Source of the DNA: Gillisella taibaishanensis
Lineage (GTDB): Bacteria > Pseudomonadota > Alphaproteobacteria > Rhizobiales > Rhizobiaceae
Assembly: GCF_001938985.1 (NCBI RefSeq)
Contig: NZ_MKIN01000018.1
Location: forward strand, 62,001-126,000
Length of the DNA stretch: 64,000 bases
Direction of reading: 5' to 3'
A model generated the notes under the pieces. The model saw only the letters and a list, made by a program, of their open reading frames with translations. It ran no database searches and was not told the DNA's origin. The position numbers and the translations under genes are program-made. This document shows, piece by piece, positions 17,363 through 25,228 of the stretch (positions are counted from its first letter, which is position 1; every line of letters starts with the position of its first letter).

Positions 17363-17468
17363 CTGCATAATTCCTTAAATCGGAATCGATTTAAGGAGGA
17401 AATTATGCAGCAGATTTAAAGTGCTACAGCGAACCTTTGTGCGCCATATATGGCGCACGGCGCTGTAG
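17363..17468. repeat. Tandem double-hairpin repeat, family B, copy 1
   Basis: Hairpin 1 pairs CTGCATAATT (17363-17372) with AATTATGCAG (17401-17410) around an inner CCTTAAATCG / CGATTTAAGG stem. Hairpin 2 pairs CTACAGCG (17424-17431) with CGCTGTAG (17461-17468) and encloses a perfect 20-base palindrome at 17439-17458 with apex CCATATATGG. The second copy is at 29102-29205. Compensatory differences between the copies keep both stems intact. Confidence 0.85.
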
Positions 17469-17625
17469 GGGCAAAGACTTTTATGCAGCGCAGCTTTCCG
17501 GTCGCGCCCCAGTGTTTTTCCCTGTCCACATCAATCGATAAAATTTTAAATACCCCTGTAACCGAAAGAAAGAAGTGTCGCGCTAATCTTACGCAAACAA
17601 TGACTCGATGTGGGGAATACATCCG

Positions 17626-18696
17626 ATGCAGCCTATGAAAAATCCGGCTTCCAGCATTGCGTTGCGTGTTGCGACTGCCATGCATCAGATGGGAATCGAG
17701 GGCCTGCCACGCAACTATGAACTGGTTTACGAGGCCTATTCCGGCAGCAATCCGGATCTGGTGCGCGAGTTCATCGCGCTGGGCAAGGTCAAGACCCAGG
17801 AAGCGCTGGATGCGCTCGGCCGTAAATATCTTCCCCACCATCACGAAGACGGGCTTCTGGCGCGCCACAATAACAAGGTGCGTGCAGAGATGAGCAGCTT
17901 CATCAGCCTGCTCAATCAGGAAAAGCTGTCGCTGACCGATTACGGTCGGCTGATCGGCGATGCCACCAAAGGCATTCTGACCGACACTGATCTTGGCAAT
18001 CCGGAGCTGAGCCGCTCTATCCAGGCACTGAAGGCCGCCACCGACCAGCGCGTTGCCGAAAACAGCAATGTCGTGAAAACCGTCGTGGAAAAGACCGAGC
18101 AACTCGCCGACGTTCAGCGCGAGGCCGACCAGGTCGAACAGGCGAAATTCATCGATCCGCTGACTGGCATGGGCAGCCGCCGCGCTTTCAACAAAGCGCT
18201 CGCAAAAGTCTATGCCAATCCGGAATTGCCGACGCTGTGCGGCCTGGCAGTGGGTGAGATCGATGAATTTGGCAAGCTCGCCGACCATCTCGGCCCGACG
18301 GTCACCGAACGCTTCATCAAGCAGATCGCCAAGGTGGTAAAGGCCGTGGCCGGCAAGGACGATCTCGCCTGCCGCTTCGACGGCAGCCGCTTCGGCCTGC
18401 TGTTCTACACGTCGGATCAGGAAGAAATCAGCCGCATCGTCAACGCCGTGCGCGTCAAGCTGAAGGCGACGGCGGTGGTCAATGCCGGCTCCAACGGCTC
18501 GCTGGCGGCGCTCACCATGTCCTTCGGTATCTGCCTGTCACAGCAGGCCCCCAATGCCTTCGACCTGATGAGCTTTTCCGAGCGGGCACTTGCCTCCTCC
18601 AAATCCGCCGGCGGCGACACCGTCACCATCTACGGCGCGACCGACAACAGCTACGTTCCGAAGGATTGGCTGATCTACAAGCCGCATGTGGTGTGA
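17626..18696 (+). CDS. GGDEF-family protein with a degenerate active site
   Basis: The 356-aa soluble protein has a helical N-terminal region (residues 1-165, no membrane segments) and a C-terminal diguanylate-cyclase-like domain that opens with the normal DPLTGMGSRRAF. The signature loop reads RFDGSRFGLL where active cyclases have GG(D/E)EF, so it is probably inactive and may be a c-di-GMP or GTP sensor or a structural partner. ATG 17626 is preceded by GGGGAA at about nine bases; ATGs at 17608 and 17635 are alternatives. Confidence 0.8.
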   Translation: MQPMKNPASSIALRVATAMHQMGIEGLPRNYELVYEAYSGSNPDLVREFIALGKVKTQEALDALGRKYLPHHHEDGLLARHNNKVRAEMSSFISLLNQEKLSLTDYGRLIGDATKGILTDTDLGNPELSRSIQALKAATDQRVAENSNVVKTVVEKTEQLADVQREADQVEQAKFIDPLTGMGSRRAFNKALAKVYANPELPTLCGLAVGEIDEFGKLADHLGPTVTERFIKQIAKVVKAVAGKDDLACRFDGSRFGLLFYTSDQEEISRIVNAVRVKLKATAVVNAGSNGSLAALTMSFGICLSQQAPNAFDLMSFSERALASSKSAGGDTVTIYGATDNSYVPKDWLIYKPHVV

Positions 18697-18700
18697 GGGG

Positions 18701-18841
18701 CCAGCCTACACATGAATTGCTGCTGACGGGCTCCAAATGGCGCTATCTGCGCTTCCGGTGCTCACGTACTGAAGTACGCTGTGCTCCGGTTCTCGACATC
18801 ACCATTTTCGCCACGTCATCAACAATTCCTGCATAGGCTGG
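18701..18841. repeat. Large imperfect cruciform repeat
   Basis: Outer arms CCAGCCTACACATGAATTGC (18701-18720) and the near-complement ending GCATAGGCTGG at 18841 enclose inner complementary segments around TGGCG / CGCCA-like arms and an apex at ACGTACTGAAGTACG. I recall very similar sequences scattered between genes in other rhizobial genomes. It separates the GGDEF-family gene from the retron and may mark an insertion-prone site. Confidence 0.65.
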
Positions 18842-18874
18842 AGCGTCGAGTGAATTTATGGCTGGTCGATGTGA

Positions 18875-19858
18875 TCATGTCCCGAAATCGGCTTCTCCCA
18901 CTGCGGCACGCAGGTTCCGACGATCGTTTGCGCCGATCTTTTGCAATCCCTTAATTGTCTCAAATCCATACTTACGTTCAAGCAAAGCGATGAAACTAGG
19001 TTCAACAGAGTGAACGAACGCAAGCATTCCAGCAAGTTTTTGAAGCTGTCTATCGTCCAAGCGCCCTAACGATGCAGCGTGAGTTGCAGCGTGAATAATA
19101 CGCTTTCTTTTTTTACCAATTGTTACGCGTCCATCGTTCGCAAGAATAAGGCCGGTTACGCTTCTGCTAAATTTCTTGGTGACATGAATGGTTTTGCTTG
19201 GATGCAGCTGGAGCTTCGGGTAGGAGATATTTTGAAGTGTTTTTTTAACTATCCTTTCGACGTCAACTAAGTTCCAGGATCGATCTGCTGAAAAAGTGAG
19301 GTCGTCAGCATAACGGGTGTATATTACTTTATCAGTTGCTACCTCGGAACTAATGATCTCATCAAATTTGTACATCAAAACATTGGATAGCGTCGGCGAA
19401 GAGGGTGCTCCGATTGCGAGCTGCATGACGCTAGAACCTTTTGGGCGGTGAAATAGCAAAGACGCCGCCAGTTCGCGTTCGGATTGGGTTTCGAAAATAC
19501 CAAACTCCGCGCAGTAATTCATCCAATGTGCTTTTCGGATGGAAGGGAAAAAATCCTTAAAATCCATTTTTAGAATAGAGCCTGAACTCACATGTGGAAG
19601 TGCATTGTCCAAAATAGATTTGTTGGGGCGGTAGGCGATTGCTGCAGCATGCACTGGAAGCTTGCTAAGGTACAGGCTGACGAATGCGCGCTGTAGAAGC
19701 TTAACTTCAATTGCAGGTTGTGATATTAGTCTTTTCCCGCCGCTTCGCTTTTCTATACTATAATGCTTATACCTATTGGGTGCGGACTGCATAATACGCT
19801 GAACAATGACTTCAGACAGGCCGGTCTCAATTGCCATTGATCTAAGCAAGTTAGTCAT
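18875..19858 (-). CDS. Retron reverse transcriptase
   Basis: The 327-aa enzyme reverse-transcribes part of its adjacent non-coding RNA into msDNA. RT motifs are in order: MDFKDFFPSI (98-107, first catalytic Asp), IGAPSSPTLSN (149-159) and YTRYADD (180-186, catalytic Asp pair). The retron-specific NAxxH motif is NALPH at 85-89 and the VTG motif is at 234-236. Length matches Eco1 (Ec86) RT. Its ATG lies inside the last codons of the effector gene (8-base overlap), so the two are translationally coupled. Base composition is clearly more AT-rich than the surrounding chromosome, a sign of transfer. Confidence 0.95.
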   Translation of the reverse strand: MTNLLRSMAIETGLSEVIVQRIMQSAPNRYKHYSIEKRSGGKRLISQPAIEVKLLQRAFVSLYLSKLPVHAAAIAYRPNKSILDNALPHVSSGSILKMDFKDFFPSIRKAHWMNYCAEFGIFETQSERELAASLLFHRPKGSSVMQLAIGAPSSPTLSNVLMYKFDEIISSEVATDKVIYTRYADDLTFSADRSWNLVDVERIVKKTLQNISYPKLQLHPSKTIHVTKKFSRSVTGLILANDGRVTIGKKRKRIIHAATHAASLGRLDDRQLQKLAGMLAFVHSVEPSFIALLERKYGFETIKGLQKIGANDRRNLRAAVGEADFGT

Positions 19859-20762
19859 GCCGTCCTCTCTTCATCGCAGCTTGAATGCTGCTGAAACGGA
19901 TCGAATCGGTTGCCTTCCAGTGCTCCATTACAGATGCATGCCATCGAATTTTATCAAACTTTTCCCGATCTTTACGAGATTCAAATTGGACCGCTCTTTT
20001 TCGATCTAGAGCAGAGAAATAAGTCTTAGTGCCTCGCTTGTCCTGCATAATCCAGTCCGCAAATTCGGCGCAAAGAAGGTAATTCTTTAATGTATCGACT
20101 GACGTATTAAGATCCACGCTAAATAAATGCGCTTCAATTTCATCGATCGTCAGAGCGCCATAGCTCTGAATAAGACCGACAATGAACTTGATAATGTGCC
20201 CTGGCCTCGTCGCGTCAAAGGTTGTGTGTTCCTTTGACGATCGTTCTCTTGCTCCGATTGCCGCTTCCATTTGCTCTGAAAGCACGTCAATTTTGACATC
20301 CGCCACATTGCGAATATTTTGGATTCCAATGTCTTGGCGATGTAGAACGCATACTGATGAGTCAAATTTGTTTTCGAGGGCGCGAATTGGTCCGAGCGAT
20401 ATAAATGAATTGGCATTGTAGTGGTCGTCATCAATCACAACCAAAAGCCGGTGGGCGATGTCGGGCACCATAGAAAAAGCGCCTAGTTCGGCAGCGCTTC
20501 CGAAGCTCTCCGAAAATAGCACGATGAGTTCAGATATTTGTGCGATATGGGCCTCAAAAGTAAGGATGTCTTGATAGTTTCCTTTTGGAAAAAAAGCATT
20601 TAGCTGCTCTGCTAAGAGCATTGTGTATTTTTTAAAAGGCTTTTGGTTGAGAACTCGCGTGAACGCTTCGCGTAGCGACGGAGGTTTTACGGCATGAATG
20701 TCGATAGGTCCGCCGCATAAGAATAAAAGAGATGTGGGCGAGTGGACACGAACTGTTGTCAT
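19851..20762 (-). CDS. Retron effector, nucleoside deoxyribosyltransferase-like with C-terminal winged-helix region
   Basis: The protein is 303 aa from ATG 20762. The N-terminal half matches the effector of retron Eco1: LLFLCGG at 12-18, a middle segment ending AQISELIVLFSESFGSAAELGAF (catalytic-type Glu at 93), then a segment near NSFISLGPIRALENKFDSS. This is the NDT-like fold that defines type II-A retrons. The C-terminal third looks like a winged helix (ALTIDEIEAHLF, then a basic YFSALDRKRAV segment). An in-frame GTG at 20807, inside the RNA's 3' arm, would add 15 residues and aligns better with Eco1's longer N-terminus, so the start is uncertain. In this system the effector is held inactive by RT-msDNA and released on phage attack. 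Confidence 0.9.
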   Translation of the reverse strand: MTTVRVHSPTSLLFLCGGPIDIHAVKPPSLREAFTRVLNQKPFKKYTMLLAEQLNAFFPKGNYQDILTFEAHIAQISELIVLFSESFGSAAELGAFSMVPDIAHRLLVVIDDDHYNANSFISLGPIRALENKFDSSVCVLHRQDIGIQNIRNVADVKIDVLSEQMEAAIGARERSSKEHTTFDATRPGHIIKFIVGLIQSYGALTIDEIEAHLFSVDLNTSVDTLKNYLLCAEFADWIMQDKRGTKTYFSALDRKRAVQFESRKDREKFDKIRWHASVMEHWKATDSIRFSSIQAAMKRGRHD

Positions 20763-20804
20763 GTCCACTCGCTCAAGCAACTCAGGAATGGAGGGATCTG
20801 TTAG

Positions 20805-20962
20805 CACTTACCTAAGACGTGGAAGGTTTCGACGTCTTGTCGAGCGGAAGCGGTCTGAAGACGACGAGACGTCGAAACCTTCCGCGCAACAAAAGAGTTA
20901 CCAATATTATGAGGTCCGGCGAAGCGCCCGACCAAGCAGAAAAACTGCTCTTCGCGTAAGTG
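20805..20962 (-). ncRNA. Retron msr-msd RNA
   Basis: On the minus strand, a1 (CACTTAC, 20962-20956) pairs with a2 (GTAAGTG, 20811-20805). Directly after a1 comes GCGAAGAG, equivalent to Eco1's branch-G region GCGAGAGG. The msr has two hairpins: AGAGCAG-TTTTT-CTGCTT and GGTCGGGCG-CTT-CGCCGGACC. The msd is a 22-bp stem with one mismatch (20862-20883 and 20821-20842) and a 19-base loop. Order RNA, effector, RT is that of Eco1. The exact branch G and msDNA ends are inferred by analogy. Confidence 0.88.
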
Positions 20963-21341
20963 ATTCATGCTCCAGTGTTCAATCCCTTCCCAAGCAACTT
21001 TAGGAGAGCATAGAGGTCTGAAAAATTCAATCGAAAAGTGAAATGTAAATGGTGTGCATTCCGTCGGATGTTTCTACTACCCTTTGAGTTTGAACCAAAC
21101 GGCGCTATCATCCCCTCATTCGCGACATGCAAACGCCTCTATGTCGCAATCCATCGGGGCGATGTCGTAGGCCAAGGCGGCGTGGGGGAGGCGCTTGTGG
21201 CTAGATGGGGAAAAGCCGGAACCGATTGAAACAGTCAAGGCTGCGGCCGCGACGCCCTTCCTTTCGCCGCCCTGGCTTTCAATGGTCTCGCGCGATGAAG
21301 GCCGCATGATTAAGCCGCGTGATTAAGAATGAGAGGATGTC
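20963..21341. other. Intergenic region between retron and gbcA
   Basis: No gene is supported. The left part is AT-rich and should hold the leftward retron promoter, though I could not identify a convincing -35/-10 pair. The right part is the gbcA leader and contains a direct repeat of GTGATTAAG-like sequence (TGATTAAG twice within 21307-21329), function unknown. Confidence 0.45.
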
Positions 21342-22586
21342 ATGGATTTTCAATCTGCCGTCTTGCGCCAGCTGAAAAATCGCCGCGAAGGCTATAGCCT
21401 TGAGCAGCCCTTCTATATCGACAAGGACTATTTCAAGCTCGATATGGAGATGATCTGGTATCGCGACTGGCTGTTCATCGGCCATGACTGCGAGATCCCG
21501 CGCGCTGGCAACTATTTCACCGTCCAGATCGGCGATTACCCTGTCGTCATCGTGCGTGGGCGCGATGGTGTGATCCGCGCCTTCCACAATACCTGTCGTC
21601 ATCGCGGCCACCGGGTCTGCACCCAGGAGCGCGGCGCCTCGGCAAAGCTCGTCTGTCCCTATCACCAGTGGACCTACGATCTCGATGGATCGCTGGTCTT
21701 TGCCCGCCAGATGGGCGAGGATTTCGACAAGGCCGAGCACGGCATGAAGCCGGTCGCTTGCGAAAGTTTCGGCGGCTATATCTTCATCTGTCTGGCGCAG
21801 GCCCCGCAGGATTTCGCCAGCTTCCGTGCGACCGCTCTGCCTTATCTGCAGCCGCATCGGCTGTCGGAGTCCAAGATCGCCCATCGCAATACGATCGTCG
21901 AGAAGGGCAATTGGAAGCTCGTCTGGGAAAACAACCGCGAATGCTACCACTGCGCCGGCAATCACCCGGAACTGTGCCGCACCTATCCGGAAGCGCCGAG
22001 CGCGACTGGCGTGCAGGGTGCCGGCGAAGATCCTGTGATAACAGAGCATTGGCAGCGCTGCGAGGCCGCCGGCCTGCCCAGCGCCTTCACCATGCATGAA
22101 AGCGGCCAGTTCCGCGTTGCCCGCATGCCGCTGATTGAGGATGCCGAGAGCTATACGATGGACGGCAAGCGTGCCGTAAAGCGGCCTCTGTCTGATGATG
22201 TCACCATTTCTCATATCGGCACGATGCTGATGTTCCATTACCCCACCACCTGGAACCATCTGCTTGGCGACCACGCCATCACCTTCCGCGTGCTGCCCTT
22301 GAGCGCCGAGGAAACGGCGGTCACCACCACCTGGCTGGTGCACAAGGATGCGGTCGAAGGCGTGGATTACAATCTCCACGACCTCACCCATGTCTGGAAC
22401 ATGACCAATGACCAGGACCGGTCGATCGTCGAGGAAAACGCCTTCGGCATCCGCTCGCCGGCCTATGAGCCCGGTCCTTACTCGCCCGATCACGAAGGGG
22501 GCGTCATGCAGTTCGTAGAATGGTATGCCAATTTCATGGTTGACCGTCTTCAGGGCGAAAAAGCCCCTCTCTCGGTCGTCGCCTGA
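21342..22586 (+). CDS. gbcA: Glycine betaine demethylase, Rieske oxygenase subunit (GbcA-like)
   Basis: The 414-aa cytoplasmic oxygenase removes a methyl group from glycine betaine as formaldehyde, giving dimethylglycine. The Rieske cluster ligands are CRHRGH and, 17 residues on, CPYHQW. The mononuclear iron region is ENNRECYHCAGNH. ATG 21342 follows GAGAGGATG. gbcB begins two bases after its stop and supplies electrons. Related Rieske enzymes act on stachydrine or carnitine, so the substrate is inferred from the gene pair and overall likeness. Confidence 0.88.
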   Translation: MDFQSAVLRQLKNRREGYSLEQPFYIDKDYFKLDMEMIWYRDWLFIGHDCEIPRAGNYFTVQIGDYPVVIVRGRDGVIRAFHNTCRHRGHRVCTQERGASAKLVCPYHQWTYDLDGSLVFARQMGEDFDKAEHGMKPVACESFGGYIFICLAQAPQDFASFRATALPYLQPHRLSESKIAHRNTIVEKGNWKLVWENNRECYHCAGNHPELCRTYPEAPSATGVQGAGEDPVITEHWQRCEAAGLPSAFTMHESGQFRVARMPLIEDAESYTMDGKRAVKRPLSDDVTISHIGTMLMFHYPTTWNHLLGDHAITFRVLPLSAEETAVTTTWLVHKDAVEGVDYNLHDLTHVWNMTNDQDRSIVEENAFGIRSPAYEPGPYSPDHEGGVMQFVEWYANFMVDRLQGEKAPLSVVA

Positions 22587-22588
22587 TC

Positions 22589-23668
22589 ATGGCGGATAAG
22601 ATCTACCGCCATGTCGACGAGATGCGCCCCTGGTCCGACCGGGAGCATCTGCTGGAATGCGTTGCCTGGACGCCTGAGGCGCCCGATGTAATGACCTTCA
22701 CCTTCAAGCCGGACCGACCGGGCCATTGGTTCCGGTATCTGCCCGGCCAGTTCGTGACGCTGGAACTGCCGGTTGGCCCCGAGCCGGTCATGCGCACCTA
22801 CACGCTGTCGTCGAGCCCGTCGCGGCCCTATACGGTGGCGGTCACGGTCAAGGCGCAGAAAGACAGCATCGGCACCCGCTGGATGTTTAACAATCTGAAG
22901 CCGGGCATGAAGATCAAGGCCTTCGGCCCGCTCGGCGATTTTTCCTATGTGAAACATCCCGGCGAGAAATACCTGTTCATCTCGGCCGGCTCCGGCATCA
23001 CCCCGATGATGTCGATGACCCGGGATATGGCCGACCGCCAGCCCGACAGCGATATTGCCTTCATCCACTGCGCCCGCTCGCCCGACGACATCATCTTTCG
23101 GTGGGAGCTGGAATATAAGGCGCGGCATCTGCCCTTCTTCCAGCTCGGCTTTATCGTCGAGCAATTGCAGCGCTCGCAGCTCTGGTCGGGCCTGCGCGGC
23201 TTTATCGACAAGGCAAAGATCGGGTTGCTGGCGCCCGATTTCCTTGATCGCACGGTGTTCTGCTGCGGCCCGGAACCGTTCATGGCAACGGTCAGGGAAT
23301 CGCTGGCCGGTGCCGGTTTCGATATGAGCCGTTATCACGAGGAAACCTTCCAGCCGGTGGCCCCGGAGCCGCTGGTCGTGGTCGCCGATCCCTCGGGCGA
23401 GGTGAAGCCGAACAAGGTATCTTTCACGTTGGCTGGCAAGGAGGCTTTGTGCGAACCGGGCTTTACCGTGCTGCAGGCCGCCCGCTCCATCGGCGTGCGC
23501 ATTGGTGCGGCCTGTGAATCCGGCCTCTGCGGCACCTGCCGGGTCATGAAACTCTCGGGCGAAGTCGAGATGAACCACAATGGCGGCATTCTCGATGACG
23601 AGATCGAGGAAGGCTATATTCTCGCCTGCTGCTCGCGCCCGAAGGGCGATGTCGAGATCGAGGTTTGA
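22589..23668 (+). CDS. gbcB: Glycine betaine demethylase, ferredoxin reductase subunit (GbcB-like)
   Basis: The 359-aa electron-transfer protein passes electrons from NAD(P)H to GbcA. Domains in order are an FAD-binding FNR domain (RTYTLSSSPSRPY), an NAD domain (SAGSGITPMMSM) and a C-terminal plant-type 2Fe-2S ferredoxin (CESGLCGTC, then a fourth Cys in ACCSRP). The start ATG 22589 is two bases after gbcA, so the two genes form an operon. Confidence 0.9.
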   Translation: MADKIYRHVDEMRPWSDREHLLECVAWTPEAPDVMTFTFKPDRPGHWFRYLPGQFVTLELPVGPEPVMRTYTLSSSPSRPYTVAVTVKAQKDSIGTRWMFNNLKPGMKIKAFGPLGDFSYVKHPGEKYLFISAGSGITPMMSMTRDMADRQPDSDIAFIHCARSPDDIIFRWELEYKARHLPFFQLGFIVEQLQRSQLWSGLRGFIDKAKIGLLAPDFLDRTVFCCGPEPFMATVRESLAGAGFDMSRYHEETFQPVAPEPLVVVADPSGEVKPNKVSFTLAGKEALCEPGFTVLQAARSIGVRIGAACESGLCGTCRVMKLSGEVEMNHNGGILDDEIEEGYILACCSRPKGDVEIEV

Positions 23669-23712
23669 TCGAGCCTGAAACGTCTGTTTTAAAATAACGC
23701 CTTGCCGCGTCG

Positions 23713-23758
23713 AGAGTCTGTTCGGGAAAAACGGGGCCCACTTTTCCCTGACAAACTC
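23713..23758. repeat. Palindromic repeat, family A, short copy
   Basis: The segment pairs AGAGTCTGTTCGGGAAAAACGG with the facing CCACTTTTCCCTGACAAACTCT. It matches the conserved block of the family A elements at 171 and 48665 but lacks their second hairpin. It lies between convergent gbcB and the next gene and could act as a bidirectional terminator. Confidence 0.7.
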
Positions 23759-23771
23759 TGGGCGGTAAGGC

Positions 23772-24377
23772 TTACATGCTGGCAATGATCTTGCGCAGGG
23801 CCGAGGTGCGGGCGCCGAGCAGCAGCACGTTTTTCAGCGCCACTTTCGGATCACTGGTGCGAAACAGCAGCCCATCCTCGCGGATCGAGCGGTCGACGAC
23901 CATCTCGCGCTTCACCCGATCCGGCTTCAGCGCCACGGCAAAATACATCCGGCCATATTGCGGGGTGATGCGCTTGAAGAAGCTTTCCTCGCCGCCGATC
24001 TCGGCGTTGAAATTGGCGAAGTAAAAGGCCCATTTCACATCGGCATAATCGGCGAAATTCGCGCGTGACGCCGTGACGTGGCAGTAGCCGAGATGCGGGA
24101 TGTCCGAGAGCGTCTGGTGAAACAGCAATTTTGGAAAGCGGATGGCCTTGTGAACGCCGTTGATGCGCTGATGGGTGGTGTCGGCTGCTGCCTGTAGGCG
24201 CCGACCGGTGCGTTCCGCTACTTCCTCGTAGGAGAGGTAGCGCTTTTCATCGGCCACCCAGTCATCCTCGTCGCGGATGATTTTGCCGGTCCGCAGGAAT
24301 TCGCTGTGAATGGCCTTGGGTGGCTTTGCTTCTGCCACCGGCAGCTTGGGGGCCGCATAATATCGCAGTTTGGACAT
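23772..24377 (-). CDS. Conserved hypothetical protein (possibly DUF6656)
   Basis: The 201-aa soluble protein has no signal peptide. Recognisable stretches are HSEFLRTGKI near the N-terminus and RYLSYEEVAERTGRRL in the first half; a middle region FANFNAEIGGEESFFKRITP precedes the basic C-terminal part. I associate it from memory with a Rhizobiaceae DUF6656 family, without proof. ATG 24377 starts MSKLRYYAAPKLPV; the 60 extra residues upstream in the same frame do not look protein-like. Confidence 0.7.
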   Translation of the reverse strand: MSKLRYYAAPKLPVAEAKPPKAIHSEFLRTGKIIRDEDDWVADEKRYLSYEEVAERTGRRLQAAADTTHQRINGVHKAIRFPKLLFHQTLSDIPHLGYCHVTASRANFADYADVKWAFYFANFNAEIGGEESFFKRITPQYGRMYFAVALKPDRVKREMVVDRSIREDGLLFRTSDPKVALKNVLLLGARTSALRKIIASM

Positions 24378-24693
24378 CGAACGCACTCTCCACGGATGGG
24401 ATGACGGACCGTCGCACTGGCTGTCGCCCAAAAATTTTAGCGGATGCTTGTTAATAGAAACTTTATAGCGTTCTAGGCCGGCTGCGTTACGCGAGGCTTG
24501 TCGTTTCGCCCTTGCCTGGCGCGCGAGTGGCCGAATTTGCATTAATCGCCAGTTCATCCAGCATTCGCTAAATTGTCAGATAAGAAAGGCAGCAAAGGCA
24601 CTCCGCTCCCGCATCAGGCAAGCGTGATCGAAGCGGATCTGGAAGACAGCGCCTTGCAGACCTATCTCTAAAGATCATGTGGAGACGACGATC
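24378..24693. other. Divergent intergenic region
   Basis: This region separates two divergent genes. A 32-codon frame with a TTG start (24573-24671, ending in ALQTYL) is present but has no supporting ribosome site and is not called as a gene. No repeat or tRNA was found. Confidence 0.4.
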
Positions 24694-25170
24694 ATGAGCC
24701 TTATCAAGCGTTTTGCAGTGGCTGGCACGGCTTTGGCCGTTCTGGCGACTTCCTTCATCAGCGCCGATGCCATGCCGCTTGGCGCGCCGACATCCGTACA
24801 GGCACCGACGCTTCCGGTCGAACAGGTGCAATGGCGCGGTTATGACGGCTACGGCCACGGTGGTGGCTATTATCGCCCAGGCCCGGGCTATTACAATGGC
24901 TATCGCGGCTACGGTGGCCCGCGTCCAGGCTATCGCCGTCATCACGACGGCAACTGGTACCCGCTGGCCGCCTTTGCCGCCGGTGCGCTAATTGGGGGGG
25001 CAATTGCCTCGCAGCCGCGCCCGGCTCCGGTGGAGCCGACCTATAGCAATGGTGTCAACCCGCGCCACTACGAATGGTGCTCGGGCCGCTACCGCAGCTA
25101 CGATTCCTACAGCAACACTTTCGTGACCTATAACGGCACCCGCCAGCAGTGCTATTCGCCCTACTATTGA
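24694..25170 (+). CDS. BA14K family envelope protein
   Basis: The 158-aa protein has a signal peptide (MSLIKRFAVAGTALAVLATSF ending near ADA). A Gly/Tyr-rich middle (GYGHGGGYYRPGPGYY) is followed by a short hydrophobic stretch LAAFAAGALIGGAIA. The C-terminal BA14K motif reads HYEWCSGRYRSYDSYSNTF and ends with a second Cys. BA14K proteins of Brucella and relatives are small immunoreactive membrane proteins with lectin-like properties. ATG 24694 is taken because it starts a clean signal sequence; an in-frame ATG lies 15 bases upstream. Confidence 0.88.
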   Translation: MSLIKRFAVAGTALAVLATSFISADAMPLGAPTSVQAPTLPVEQVQWRGYDGYGHGGGYYRPGPGYYNGYRGYGGPRPGYRRHHDGNWYPLAAFAAGALIGGAIASQPRPAPVEPTYSNGVNPRHYEWCSGRYRSYDSYSNTFVTYNGTRQQCYSPYY

Positions 25171-25190
25171 TAGGTCTTCCATTTAACAGA

Positions 25191-25218
25191 CGCCCGGCCT
25201 CGTGCCGGGCGTTTTGCG
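25191..25218 (+). terminator. Terminator after the BA14K gene
   Basis: CGCCCGGC and GCCGGGCG form an 8-bp stem with a 5-base loop, followed by TTTTGCGTTT. Confidence 0.8.
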
Positions 25219-25228
25219 TTTGTAGCCT

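Noticed and set aside
20821..20883. Strong hairpin taken as a terminator
   Set aside because: No T run follows on either strand, and it sits inside paired a1/a2 arms next to a retron RT, which fits an msd stem better.
21279..23785. Long leftward frames opposite gbcA and gbcB
   Set aside because: Shadows of two well-supported enzymes with complete metal-binding motifs.
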